Shown here: one piece after another, positions 27,419 to 36,266 of the stretch
Numbering within the stretch: the first letter of the stretch is position 1
How the letters are laid out: each line of letters starts with the position of its first letter
DNA from: CAWCUK01 sp963798775
GTDB lineage: Bacteria; Bacteroidota; Ignavibacteria; Ignavibacteriales; Ignavibacteriaceae
Assembly: GCA_963798775.1 (NCBI GenBank)
Contig: CAWCUK010000003.1
Location: forward strand, 558,001-622,000
DNA length: 64,000 bases
Direction: 5' to 3'
Position numbers and translations under genes: made by a program
The notes under the pieces: generated by a model
The model's input: the letters and a program-made list of their open reading frames with translations, nothing else
What the model was told of the DNA's origin: nothing
Database searches by the model: none

Positions 27419-28399
27419 TTATGCAAGGATTTCTCGGCTGTACTTGCTTCTGTATTGAATGGGAGAAAGTCCGGTCAATTTTTTAAATGTATTTCTGAAA
27501 GCTTTAGGATCATTATAACCCACTTTATACATTACTTCATTTACATTTTCCCGGGATGATTCTAAACTTATTTTTGCCGCTTCAATTTTTACCCGCTGCA
27601 AATATTCCGCAACTGTATTTGATGTTGCTTTTTTAAACCTTCGCTCAAGATTTCTTCTGCTTAATGCAAGCATAGAAGCAATTTGATTTACCGTAATTTT
27701 TTCTTGATAATTCGATTCTATAAACTCCTGCGCTTTTTTAATAGACTCATCATCATGTTCTTTTTGTCCTTTAAACATAATAAAAGGAGATTGGCTGTTC
27801 CTTTCAATATCTATCATAAATGCTTTTGCGGTAACCACGGCTATTTCACGACCCGCATATTTTTCTACTAAATATAAAAGTAAATTTAAATATGAATAAG
27901 CTCCGCCGCTGGTGTAAATTCCGGATTCTTCGGTCATAATTTTATCATCTAAAAGATTTATCTCCGGATACATTTTTCTGAATTCATTTGCGAACCGCCA
28001 ATGTGTTGTGCATTGTTTCCCTTTTAATAAACCTGTGCCTGCCAAAAAAAATGAACCGATGCAAAAGCTCGCTATTTCAGCACCTTCCTTATACTGTTTA
28101 AGTATCCAGGGAATAAACTCTTTATTCCGTTCAAGCGCTTTTCGCGGATCACCGTGAAGCGCGGGAATTATAATTAAATCAGTTTTAGGAACATCATATA
28201 AAAGCAAATCCGGGTTAACCGTAAATAATCCATTTGACTGTTTCGTCTCTTTGGAAATTCCCACTAAATGAACATTAAATAATTCTTCTTTTCCCATACT
28301 TTTTAACAAACCGTTAACTTCGGAAAAAATTTGATGTGTCCCCTCAATATTAACTAAACTGGTATGCCCGAGCGGAATTAATATAGAGATGTGCTTCAT
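27419..28399 (-). CDS. GlxA-like AraC-family regulator with DJ-1/PfpI domain
   Basis: The 326-residue protein has an N-terminal DJ-1/PfpI-type domain (about 1-185). Its Cys sits in the nucleophile-elbow position (EIASFCIGSFFLAGTGLL), and THWRF follows. A C-terminal AraC DNA-binding region (about 225-322) has two helix-turn-helix motifs, the second with VGYNDPKAFRNTFKKLTGLSP. Such regulators sense small molecules through the first domain. The 585-base upstream region and the VOC gene beyond it are candidate targets, but no operator is visible. Confidence 0.88.
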   Translation of the reverse strand: MKHISILIPLGHTSLVNIEGTHQIFSEVNGLLKSMGKEELFNVHLVGISKETKQSNGLFTVNPDLLLYDVPKTDLIIIPALHGDPRKALERNKEFIPWILKQYKEGAEIASFCIGSFFLAGTGLLKGKQCTTHWRFANEFRKMYPEINLLDDKIMTEESGIYTSGGAYSYLNLLLYLVEKYAGREIAVVTAKAFMIDIERNSQSPFIMFKGQKEHDDESIKKAQEFIESNYQEKITVNQIASMLALSRRNLERRFKKATSNTVAEYLQRVKIEAAKISLESSRENVNEVMYKVGYNDPKAFRNTFKKLTGLSPIQYRSKYSREILA

Positions 28400-28984
28400 T
28401 GATTTACCTTTATAAATATTTTTGAAATAATAATTAATGAAGATGTCCCAGTCAATACCCTTTTATTGGTAATATAAATTTAAACATTACTTGTTTTCGA
28501 AATTCAAATCCCTAAGATAAAATAATTGACGCAAATTACCCCCGGATTGGTCGTAAACATACTATTCATCTGATTTCTTTTGCAGTTATATTTGCCATCA
28601 AATTGTCACACAAATTAATAAAGTTTTACTAGGATTTTAACAAGAAAAAAAGATAAATTCGATTTTGTATGATTAAAGGCAAAATAAAAATATTTCATCA
28701 ATAATCGAAGGAATAATAAATGAAAAAAATTAAAACCGCAGATGTAATATCTATAGACGCTTATGTTTCCGGGCTAAACGGGGAAGTAGAATTAAAATAA
28801 TTTAAAAAATGAATATTTTTTATTTACTAATCCGGAGCCATTTAGAGAAAGTTTGGAAATTTTTATAGAGATAAAGGAAAAATTAAATTAATATACTTTT
28901 GATTGCGGAATGTTTTTTAATAATATTAGATTTATTGAACGAAATAATTATAAATTTTATAACAAATAAAAAAGGAAAAATCAT
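28400..28984. other. Gap with two short coding-like remnants
   Basis: A 26-residue frame with a fair ribosome binding site (GAAGGAATAATAA, ATG at 28720) ends at 28800. It reads MKKIKTADVISIDAYVSGLN, with a further GEVELK, and looks like the start of a DUF1801-type protein. A second fragment, reading NPEPFRESLEIFIEIKEKLN, follows at about 28831-28891. The two do not form one known protein. I take the stretch to be decayed genes plus the promoter of the VOC gene. Confidence 0.35.
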
Positions 28985-29881
28985 ATGCAGAAAATAAATC
29001 CCTTTCTTTGGTTTAATAATCAAGCGGAAGAAGCCACAAATTTTTATACATCGCTTTTTAAAAATTCTAAAATAAAATCAGCAGTAAGATACGATGAAGC
29101 AGGAGCAAAGGTTTCCGGTAAGCCTGAAGGAAGTATAATGACAGTTGCTTTCCAGATTGAAGATTATAATTTTACCGCGATAAACGGAGGGCCTCAGTTC
29201 AAACTAAATCCTTCCATTTCATTTTTTGTAAACTGCGGAACTGAAGATGAAGTTCAAGGACTTTGGGATAAATTAGCGGTCGGCGGAAAAATATTAATGC
29301 CGCTGGATAAATATCCTTTCAGTGAAAAATACGGCTGGCTTGAAGATAGATTTGGAGTTTCTTGGCAAATTATTTTAACGCAGCAAAATACAGAACAAAA
29401 AATTATTCCATCTTTATTATTTGTGGGCAAGTCTGCAGGTAAGGCGGAGGAAGCAATTAATCTATATACTTCAGTTTTTAAAAATTCAAAAGTTGGAGAA
29501 ATATTTAGATACGGCCCAAACCAAGAACCGGATAAAGAAGGAACAATCGCTTACGCTCCTTTCGAACTTGAAAATCAAAAATTTATAGCAATGGATAGCG
29601 CCCAAGAGCACAAATTTTATTTTAATGAAGCTGTTTCATTTGTCGTAAATTGTGAATCTCAAGAGGAAGTAGATTACTATTGGGAAAAATTATCTGAAGG
29701 CGGTGATGAACAAGCGCAGCAGTGCGGTTGGTTGAAAGATAAATTCGGTATTTCATGGCAAATTATTCCTACCATATTACCAAAGCTGCTTCAAGATAAA
29801 GATTCTGAAAAAGCAAAAAGAGTAATGAATGCAATGCTTCAAATGAAAAAAATAGAAATTGAAAATTTAGAGAAGGCGTAA
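28985..29881 (+). CDS. Duplicated VOC/PhnB-like (3-demethylubiquinone-9 3-methyltransferase fold) protein
   Basis: The 298-residue protein contains two copies of the PhnB-like VOC domain. Both share FYTSLFKNSKI/LYTSVFKNSKV, a VNCGTEDEV/VNCESQEEV strand and a closing WLEDRFGVSWQII/WLKDKFGISWQII. Single-domain relatives dimerise to form the metal site; here the fusion makes both halves in one chain. The substrate is unknown. The ribosome binding site is AAAGGAAA. Confidence 0.88.
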   Translation: MQKINPFLWFNNQAEEATNFYTSLFKNSKIKSAVRYDEAGAKVSGKPEGSIMTVAFQIEDYNFTAINGGPQFKLNPSISFFVNCGTEDEVQGLWDKLAVGGKILMPLDKYPFSEKYGWLEDRFGVSWQIILTQQNTEQKIIPSLLFVGKSAGKAEEAINLYTSVFKNSKVGEIFRYGPNQEPDKEGTIAYAPFELENQKFIAMDSAQEHKFYFNEAVSFVVNCESQEEVDYYWEKLSEGGDEQAQQCGWLKDKFGISWQIIPTILPKLLQDKDSEKAKRVMNAMLQMKKIEIENLEKA

Positions 29882-30010
29882 TATAAAAAAATAAAGACAT
29901 GTAAAGATGAATGACAAACGCGCAATAAATTATTTTTAAAAATTTTGATATAGTTTCAAAAATTTCTTGCAAAGAAGATAAAATAATATTAATTTTGAGT
30001 TTTCAAAAAT

Positions 30011-30083
30011 GCTGGCGTAGCTCAGCTGGTAGAGCAGCTGATTTGTAATCAGCCGGTCGGCGGTTCGAATCCGTTCGCCAGCT
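30011..30083 (+). tRNA. tRNA-Thr (anticodon UGU)
   Basis: A full cloverleaf can be drawn. The acceptor arms are GCTGGCG (30011-30017) and CGCCAGC (30076-30082). The D arm is GCTCAGCTGGTAGAGC. The anticodon arm is CTGAT-TTTGTAA-ATCAG with anticodon TGT. The T arm contains GGTTCGAATCC. No CCA is encoded. It marks the left edge of the accessory zone that follows. Confidence 0.95.
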
Positions 30084-30090
30084 CTTAAAA

Positions 30091-30127
30091 AGCTCGATTT
30101 TTAATCAAAATCGGGCTTTTTTGTTTT
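30091..30127 (+). terminator. Terminator after tRNA-Thr
   Basis: AGCTCGATTTT (30091-30101) pairs with AAAATCGGGCT (30107-30117), with one G-T pair, around the loop TAATC. TTTTTTGTTTTT follows directly. Confidence 0.9.
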
Positions 30128-30607
30128 TAAAGCTATAGGAAAGTCCTGCTGATTTATGCCTTTTAAAGTAGGGACTCAGTAGGGACTTTTTCATATTTCC
30201 CAGAAAACTACCAAACATTATTAAATTTGAAATATCACTAAGAAAGTTCAGGATTACCAAACCTATAAAACTTAGAGATGAATTCATTGAATCATTATTT
30301 AATTTTTTATGGCTTTGAACTTTTTTCATGATTTTAACTTAAAAAATACAAATCGAATTATCAATAAATATTTACACTTCTTTTCATATAATTCGCTGTA
30401 TTAAAAATTCTATTTTCTGTCTTTAATCTGAACAGTTATAAATATAAATGTGGTCAAAATGTGTGGGATTATTTAGCAATAGCTTAAAGTACCAAAACTT
30501 ACTTAAGGTCACTCTTTTATAGAATGAAGAATTTATATAAAGCTTATTGAGTTTAGGTTGGGGTTTTTTAATTAAGATCGATCATATTTTTTAACAGCAG
30601 ATTAAAA
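30128..30607. other. Gap after tRNA-Thr with a short direct repeat
   Basis: AGTAGGGACT occurs twice in 21 bases (30167-30176 and 30178-30187). A degenerate inverted copy (AAAGTCCTGCT) lies near 30140. Repeats beside a tRNA 3' end can be integrase-binding sites, but no integrase gene is present. The rest is AT-rich with no convincing gene. Confidence 0.4.
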
Positions 30608-30636
30608 AAAGCTTCCTTTAAGAAAAAGGAAGCTTT
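30608..30636 (-). terminator. Terminator of the DUF6266 gene
   Basis: AAAGCTTCCTTT (30608-30619) and AAAGGAAGCTTT (30625-30636) form a perfect 12-base stem with a five-base loop. On the minus strand it is followed by a run of T, as needed for the gene at 30679-31362. Confidence 0.85.
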
Positions 30637-30678
30637 ATTTGTGAGGGAATGAACTATGCGCGATGCAATGAGCTAAGA

Positions 30679-31362
30679 CTAATTAACAGAAGGAGAAGTA
30701 GAAGAATACTGAATTACTTTTCCGTCAGCATTCTTGGAAGCAACACTTAGGTAAAGAATACTGTTGTTGTATTTTCCGGCAATTAGTTTCTGTTTTACAT
30801 CGAAGTCAATCTGAAGGTCATAAGCCTGAGTAAAGTCATAACCATCAACTTCCTTAGACAATGCAATAATCTGATAAGGTTCATCATCCGGATTAGTAGG
30901 CTGATAGAAACAAACTAGTGCATTTGCCGAAAGATTAACTTTATCTGCAGAGAATACAGCTTCAGTGTTTAACGCCTCCAAAGAAGCGGTAAGATTATCT
31001 GCAGCAACCGCGGAAGCGGTAACCGGAAGGCTAAAACCACCGGGAGTGATTATGTTATCTTCAGTCGGCTGACCGGTGTTAGAATAAGGAAAGTTAATTT
31101 TGAAGATTGTGTTAAAAACAGAAATATGAGCTTGTTTAACAGTCTTCCAAATTGCAGCCAGATCATCAACCGAAAGTATGCTTTTTGCAAGTTTCACAGT
31201 AACTGCAAATCTTTTTCTTATTGCAACCAAAGCCGGATCGTTACTAACGTTAAAACTGGAAGGACGAGCCGCAAGAATAGTTTTACCGTCAACAGTTCTG
31301 GCCGAGAGATTACCGAGTTTACCTCTCAGATTTCCAATGACATTTCCATTTAAAATAGCCAT
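30679..31362 (-). CDS. DUF6266-like protein
   Basis: The 227-residue protein starts MAILNGNVIGNLRGKLGN and continues with DGKTILAARPSSFNVSND and AIRKRFAVTVKLAKSIL. This is the layout I recall for DUF6266 proteins: a short beta start describing a G-x-x-G-K-x-G motif, then a helical middle and a beta-rich C-terminal domain. There is no signal peptide. The function is unknown. It is the first gene after tRNA-Thr and has its own terminator. It is bounded on the other side by insertion-sequence remains. Confidence 0.65.
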   Translation of the reverse strand: MAILNGNVIGNLRGKLGNLSARTVDGKTILAARPSSFNVSNDPALVAIRKRFAVTVKLAKSILSVDDLAAIWKTVKQAHISVFNTIFKINFPYSNTGQPTEDNIITPGGFSLPVTASAVAADNLTASLEALNTEAVFSADKVNLSANALVCFYQPTNPDDEPYQIIALSKEVDGYDFTQAYDLQIDFDVKQKLIAGKYNNSILYLSVASKNADGKVIQYSSTSPSVN

Positions 31363-31442
31363 TTGTCAACTCCATGATTTAATTATTGATATTTGTGAAA
31401 GAGATACATTTCAATTTCACACCGGTTATAATAAATAAACTA

Positions 31443-31625
31443 AAGTGTACCCCATTGCCTGGACATAAAATCAGTAAATTTAGAGTGGATAGTTTAATGT
31501 TAAAGTAATTAATTTATTGTTCATCCAAAATATATTTCTGCCGGTGTTTTATTATTTAATGACTGATGAACCCTCTTATAATTATAAAATTTAAAATAAT
31601 TATTTAATCCTTCTCGTAGTTCTTC
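31443..31625 (-). mobile_element. 3' end remnant of an IS3-family element
   Basis: On the minus strand a frame ending at 31521 reads YFKFYNYKRVHQSLNNKTPA and then EIYFG, the C-terminus of an IS3-family OrfB transposase. Beyond the stop, a terminal-repeat-like sequence (TGTCCAGGCAATGGGGTACA, complement of 31446-31465) marks the element's end. Everything upstream of the last 34 codons is missing, cut at about 31625 where IS21 sequence begins. Confidence 0.8.
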
Positions 31626-31628
31626 CTA

Positions 31629-32438
31629 AACCCATGCCGAGTAGCTACTCCAAAAGATAAACCCATTGTTGAAAGAGATGTTCAAACAATAAGAGAATAC
31701 TTCAGAAAGCTTAAAGCAGTTAATAATAACATCACTATTGCAGAAGCAAACAAAGCAATCCTTGATTGGCTCATCAATAACTACGGACAGCGTAACCACG
31801 GCACCACCGGACTGAAGCCTTATGAAGAATTTATCCAATCGGAAAAACCCGATCTTCAACCTCTTCCGATAGAGCCTTTTGAAGCTGCTTACTGGAAAGA
31901 AGCTGTCGTCCATCCGGATCATTTTATACAGGTTCAGAAAAAAGCTTATTCTGTTCCTCATCAATATGTCGGAAAAAAAGTATGGGTAAAGGTAACTGCA
32001 AACCTTGTATCGATATTTTATGAAGAGAAACTAGTTAAAGAGCACACTATACCGAATGGTTACCGTCAGACCGACTTAACCGACTTCCCCGAAAACATGC
32101 AGGCAGCAATGAACAAAGGATTACCTTATGCAGTAAGAAAAAATGCCGAATCAATATGCCCGGAATTTGGTGAACTGATAACCAAAATACTTTCCCCGCA
32201 TGCTTTCATAAATATGAGAAAAGCTCAGGGCATTTTAAGTATTGCATTAAAGTATCCGGCCGATATAATTGCAAAAGCCAGCCAGGCAGCTCTGAATGAT
32301 TACCGTAATATATCTCCTAAAATATTTGCATCCATAATTGAAAAGATAACAGAATCCGTAGAAGACGAAGCGCTAAATATCTCAAAAGAAACATCCGGTT
32401 TTGTAAGACCGATGGATTATTTTATTTACAATAACTAA
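31629..32438 (+). pseudogene. istA: IstA transposase, C-terminal part
   Basis: The frame is open from about 31629, well before the first internal ATG at 32097. It reads ATPKDKPIVERDVQTIREYF, where the Glu of VER is the third acidic residue of the DDE catalytic site. RNHGTTGLKPYEEF and the C-terminal Mu-type domain follow (HPDHFIQVQKKAYSVPHQYV). The DNA-binding helix-turn-helix and both catalytic Asp residues are missing, so the product would be inactive. It lies 19 bases upstream of istB. Confidence 0.85.
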
Positions 32439-32457
32439 CAGAAAGGACCACTGTATT

Positions 32458-33207
32458 ATGGCTAATCTTGCTCAACTAAAACAACAGCTTAAGTCATTAA
32501 AGCTATCCGGCACACTTGAGAATCTTGAACTTAGGCTGATGGAAGCCGCTCAAAATCAACTCTCATATAATGATATGCTTTCAATGATTCTTGCCGATGA
32601 ACTTGAGACACGCCAGTTCAGACGTCTTCAGAGGCTTCTGAATAATGCTCGTATCGAAGCAAATAAAACACTTGAAAGCTTTGATTTTACTTTTAACAAA
32701 TCCATAAACGCAGCACAGATCCGTCAACTGGCAACATGCAGATTTATTGAAAAAGCAGAGAATATATTTTTTGTGGGGCCTACCGGAACCGGTAAAACTC
32801 ATCTGGCTAAAGCTCTCGGACACTCTGCATGCCGGAACTATTTATCTGTCGGCTTCTTTAACTTCCATGAACTCTTTACGGAATTAACCCGGGCAGACTT
32901 GAATAATAAACTCTCGAAACAACTGAATACAATTATTAAACATGAACTTGTAATAATAGACGACTTTGCTTTTAGGAAAATAGATCAGAAATCGGCCGAG
33001 TATTTATATGCCATTACCGATGCCAGATACGGCAAAGGTTCAATTATTTTAACAAGCAATCGTTCTATGAGCGACTGGGGAAATATTTTTCCCGATCCTG
33101 TTATGGCTAATGCTTTAATGGACAGGCTGTGTCATAATGCTCATCAGATTATAATTAAAGGTGAATCTTACAGAAAAAAAAATAGTCCGAAGATGGAAAA
33201 CATTTAA
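32458..33207 (+). CDS. istB: IS21-family helper ATPase IstB
   Basis: The 249-residue protein has the IstB N-terminal helical region. An AAA+ domain follows, with Walker A FVGPTGTGKTHLAKALG (about 101-117), Walker B LVIIDDFAF and sensor region ILTSNRS. IstB helps IstA choose target DNA using ATP. The gene appears intact, although its partner istA is truncated. Confidence 0.92.
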   Translation: MANLAQLKQQLKSLKLSGTLENLELRLMEAAQNQLSYNDMLSMILADELETRQFRRLQRLLNNARIEANKTLESFDFTFNKSINAAQIRQLATCRFIEKAENIFFVGPTGTGKTHLAKALGHSACRNYLSVGFFNFHELFTELTRADLNNKLSKQLNTIIKHELVIIDDFAFRKIDQKSAEYLYAITDARYGKGSIILTSNRSMSDWGNIFPDPVMANALMDRLCHNAHQIIIKGESYRKKNSPKMENI

Positions 33208-33269
33208 TCAATTTTTACTTAAATTAACAATCGCTAAAAGAAGAATTTAGGTGGGGAAACCTTTTGACC

Positions 33270-33911
33270 CTAACTGGGGAATATGATGACCCTCGACACT
33301 TGCGGAGTAAAATATTTCGACAGAAGATGCCGGGCCGTATCGGTATCAATATCCAATGCATTCATAAATTCCGGAAAGATGAGTTCCATTTGAGAGCGGA
33401 TGCGCTGCTTGGTTTGGACCATGTGTACCTTAAGTTTTTCATAAGTAATACTGAGGCGGTGCATAGCGTTCTGCTCCGGAGGATATATTCGGTAGAAGTT
33501 AAAGTACCCTTGCCTGGCACAGTTTGCCACAGCAAGGGCGTCTTTTGGATCTGTGCGGGAGAAGTTGTTGCCTATTTTAGGCCTTTCATGATGAGTGAAC
33601 AAGGGACTGACCATAAGTACTGTGAACCCTTTATTACAAAGGAAGCAGCAGAGTTTTTGCCAAAGGTTAATTGAGATTTCAACGGCGAATACAATTTTAT
33701 CCGGAGATAGAGCAGGGATAATAGAATTAAGTTTATGAAAAAGTTCTTTATGAAAACCAGTAAAATTATTGCTAAATTTGAAGGTGTTGCCAATAGGTAC
33801 ACCGACAGAATCGATGATAACGGCTTGATGTTTTTTCTTAGCCGGATCAATACCAATAATGGTTTTGCCGTTTATGAAGTGTCTTTTTGCTTCGAGAGAT
33901 TTAGAGTTCAT
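33270..33911 (-). pseudogene. IS110-family transposase, C-terminus replaced by the IS21 end
   Basis: The start ATG at 33911 follows AGGAG. The N-terminal DEDD domain is present: TIIGIDPAKKKHQAVII with the first Asp, VFAVEISINLW, and DPKDALAVANCA. After residue KYFTPQ the frame runs into the IS21 terminal repeat (33298) and ends nine codons later. The C-terminal transposase_20 domain with the catalytic Ser is therefore missing. The gene was probably interrupted by IS21 insertion; the other half is not in the window. Confidence 0.85.
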
Positions 33912-34007
33912 AGTAATACTCCTAAAAATTTTTGGGTGGTTAAACAAAAATTACTCTTGTAAGTAGAAAGGCACAATATTTTTTTTTCTTTGCGTAAGAT
34001 AGAAATC

Positions 34008-34015
34008 GTTATACC
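34008..34015 (+). other. Cassette 1 5' core site (GTTATACC)
   Basis: GTTATACC lies 21 bases before the ATG of the beta-barrel gene. Its exact reverse complement, GGTATAAC, occurs at 34588-34595, 12 bases after that gene's stop. This is the relation expected between the two ends of one integron gene cassette. Confidence 0.6.
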
Positions 34016-34035
34016 TCTAAAATTGAAAGAATATA

Positions 34036-34575
34036 ATGATAGGAAAAACTATTGTAATATTTACAGTTTTAATATTATCATTTTCTCAAAACTGTTTTTG
34101 TCAAAATGATACTTCTACAATTAATCCAAACAAGATGTTACTCAATCCATCTTTTTTTGGAGTTCAGTTCGAAGCTATATCAAGTATTGTGTCAAGCGAA
34201 CTAGGTGCATTAGTAGATTATGATATTTATTCTTCAGCAAATAAAAAATACAATTTTGGATTTCGTCTCAGTTCAGAATATTATGACTTTACAAGCTTAG
34301 ATGTTGGCGGTAAAACTGCCCCGGGACCATTTTGGGATTTTAATATTTATGGACGCCATAGTATAAGAGGAAAACATTTTTGGTTTTCACCTATTCTTGG
34401 TTTATCACTTCATAATTCTTTGGAAGAACCTACAGATTTAAAATTATTAATTAAGTGGGGATTAGAATTAAAGTATAATGTATTCGATGATAATATAGGT
34501 CTATTATTGAAATTCACATCATCTTTTTCTAAAAATGCCGGTTACGCTGGAGTTGGTTTAGCAATTTGTTTGTAA
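34036..34575 (+). CDS. Secreted beta-barrel-like protein, gene of cassette 1
   Basis: The 179-residue protein has a signal peptide (1-22, ending NCFCQ). Amphipathic beta-strands of alternating pattern follow, rich in aromatic residues (FGFRLSSEYYDFTSL, FWFSPILGLSLHNSL, YAGVGLAICL). This fits a small outer-membrane barrel. No family is recognised. The start is close to a cassette core site and the stop is followed directly by the cassette 3' end, so it is read as a cassette passenger. There is no clear promoter of its own. Confidence 0.65.
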   Translation: MIGKTIVIFTVLILSFSQNCFCQNDTSTINPNKMLLNPSFFGVQFEAISSIVSSELGALVDYDIYSSANKKYNFGFRLSSEYYDFTSLDVGGKTAPGPFWDFNIYGRHSIRGKHFWFSPILGLSLHNSLEEPTDLKLLIKWGLELKYNVFDDNIGLLLKFTSSFSKNAGYAGVGLAICL

Positions 34576-34587
34576 AATTAATAAAGT

Positions 34588-34708
34588 GGTATAACGTTAT
34601 AAGGGATTAATGCCGAACGCAGCTGAGGTATAATCCATTGTTGGGCTAAGGCGCAAAGCGACTTAACTCGTCATCTGTAATTTTAATGGGAGTTTAATAG
34701 AATTGTTT
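34588..34708 (+). repeat. attC-like cassette end, repeat copy A
   Basis: It begins GGTATAAC (34588-34595), the reverse complement of the cassette 1 core. Positions 34593-34708 match 36276-36391 with two differences in 116 bases. Inside are GGATTA/TAATCC arms around 34604-34628 and a GTTGGGC core-like site. Weaker similarity with copy B continues to about 34800 (GACGGCTGCCG, TTTTACTTCCC). It sits right after the stop codon of the passenger gene. Confidence 0.65.
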
Positions 34709-34850
34709 ATTTAGTGAGACGGCTGCCGGGAGTTTTATAGTTATTTTTATTTATTGTTTTTGTATTCATTTTATAAATTTATTTTAATGTTTTACTTCCC
34801 AAACTTGTTCCGAAGTCTTTTTGAACATAGTTATTCTACAACCGATAAAA

Positions 34851-35440
34851 TTAGTTAACGGGCATAAGTTTTTTGTTGTTTTCAAGCGGAGGAAAATTAT
34901 TATCTGGAGGGGCTTTATTATAATAAGATCTTCTCTTTGTTATTAGTATAAGTTTCATTTCTTTGCCGCATTCTCCGCAGAGGATTGAATTGGGTTTGGG
35001 CTTTTGAGGTTTCTGTTTCGGTTTCTTTACAACCGGTTGAGGCAGTATTTGTTTTGCTTTTTTAAGAAGTGAATGATTTCTTGAGGCAAACACTCCGAAG
35101 TATCTGACTTTAACAAAACCTTTCGGCAGTACGTGCTGAAGGAACCGTCTTATAAATTCTTCATCATTTAGTTTCATGTTTTTCCATAGTTTTGTTTTTG
35201 AGTCCTTGTATTTAAAAGTAACGAAGCCGCCTTCCCATTTGATTATTCGGTTGTTGCTGATAGCGGTGCGGAAGATATATTGGGCTAGATATTTCATAGC
35301 GTGAGAACCGCTGCCTACCGGGATGGAGTTTACAATCCACTCCCTCTTCCATACTTCCGGAGGTATTTGGTTGAAGATAAGCGGATTTTTCTTTTTCAGT
35401 CCATCGCGGAATTTAGCTTTGAAACTAGCGCTTGAAGCCG
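34851..35440 (-). pseudogene. IS91-family transposase, C-terminal fragment
   Basis: The frame is open upstream of the first ATG (35297) to about 35440. It reads FKAKFRDGLKKKNPLIFNQ, PPEVWKREWIVNSIPVGSGS, MKYLAQYIFRTAISNNRI and EEFIRRFLQHVLPKGFVKVR. These are hallmark segments of the IS91/Transposase_32 rolling-circle family. A Cys pair (CGECGKEM) near the end is typical. The N-terminal zinc finger and the catalytic part are missing. The fragment lies between the two 116-bp repeat copies. Confidence 0.85.
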
Positions 35441-35570
35441 CAAGCCGATTCGCATCCGGTAAATTACCAGTTTAAGGTTTTGTCCTCCCGTTTCGGCTTA
35501 GCTGTTTAAAGTTAATTGTAGATGATTTTTTTTCTAATTTAAAAATTATGTAAATAAATGCGGCATTGTT

Positions 35571-35610
35571 GTGTTGGGCTTCGGCTTAAGCACAAGGATG
35601 TTAGGCATAT
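35571..35610 (+). other. Right half of an attC-like site with cassette 2 core
   Basis: GTGTTGGGC (35571-35579), a TTCG loop and GCTTAAGCAC (35584-35593) form a stem with one unpaired G. The core GTTAGGC (35600-35606) follows. A stem with an extrahelical base next to GTTRRRY is how attC right halves look. The left half is absent, perhaps lost with the IS91 insertion. The reverse complement of GTTAGGCATAT recurs, with one extra A, at 36267-36278. Confidence 0.55.
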
Positions 35611-35629
35611 ACAAATAGAAAATTGATTT

Positions 35630-36250
35630 ATGAACAAAATTCTGAATGATAATTATTGGGTCCGCCGAGACATTGGAAATTTGTTATTTCATTGGACTAG
35701 AAGTATTAATGGTAATTCTGCTTTTAATATATTAAAAAAGATTATTTACGAAGGTGAATTACTTGGTAATGATTATCTTATTAGAGGCGGAACAAAATGT
35801 GTATGCTTTACAGAATCACCAATAACAGAATTGGCTTCTTTATTTAAATTATACAGTGAAACTGATGAAAGAAAAAGATTTGAACCATATGGAATAGCTG
35901 TACGAAAAGAATGGCTATATTCTAAAGGTGGGAGACCAGTAGTTTATCAATCAGAACAAGAATATCAGCAATTACCAGAATTGCTAAAATGGAAGCACGT
36001 AAGATTTGAACCAAATTTATCTGATTTTACTTGGGAAAGAGAATGGAGAATAAAAACTGATAAATTAGAATTAGACCCTAAACAAACGTTACTTGTAGTA
36101 CCAAGTGCTGATGAAGCATTTGAATTAATGTATAATAATGCAGATGAAGAATATGATGAGTATGATGAAGAAGGAATTCCACAAAAAATTAATCACGTTC
36201 CTTATTGGATGGCTGTTTCATTGGATTTGTTTGGTATTAGAATGGCATAA
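35630..36250 (+). CDS. Protein of unknown function, gene of cassette 2
   Basis: The 206-residue soluble protein begins 24 bases after a cassette core site and ends 20 bases before the inverted core. I do not know the family by name. Conserved-looking segments are LLFHWTRSI, CVCFTESPI, RFEPYGIAVRKEWLY, GGRPVVYQSEQEY, WKHVRFEP and DFTWEREWRI. I recall similar unannotated proteins in mobile contexts. The fixed aromatic and charged residues suggest an enzyme; an antiphage or toxin role is speculation. An acidic run (NNADEEYDEYDEEG) precedes the C-terminus. Confidence 0.7.
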   Translation: MNKILNDNYWVRRDIGNLLFHWTRSINGNSAFNILKKIIYEGELLGNDYLIRGGTKCVCFTESPITELASLFKLYSETDERKRFEPYGIAVRKEWLYSKGGRPVVYQSEQEYQQLPELLKWKHVRFEPNLSDFTWEREWRIKTDKLELDPKQTLLVVPSADEAFELMYNNADEEYDEYDEEGIPQKINHVPYWMAVSLDLFGIRMA

Positions 36251-36266
36251 TATATTTAAATTAAAA

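Larger units (their letters stand above)
31626..33298 (+). mobile_element. IS21-family element lacking its left end
   Basis: The C-terminal part of istA (31629-32438) and a complete istB (32458-33207) lie in the usual order. The right end is recognisable: on the minus strand it starts TGTCGAGGGTCATCATATTC at 33298, exactly where the IS110 gene is interrupted. The left end and the first part of istA are lost at the junction with the IS3 remnant. It cannot transpose by itself. Confidence 0.85.

Noticed and set aside
30105..30329. 74-residue minus-strand ORF after tRNA-Thr
   Set aside because: It runs through the terminator and the short repeats, has no ribosome site and shows no family-like motif.
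33264..33674. 136-residue plus-strand ORF over the IS110 remnant
   Set aside because: It lies antisense to the recognisable IS110 transposase and spans the IS21 end, so it is a shadow frame.
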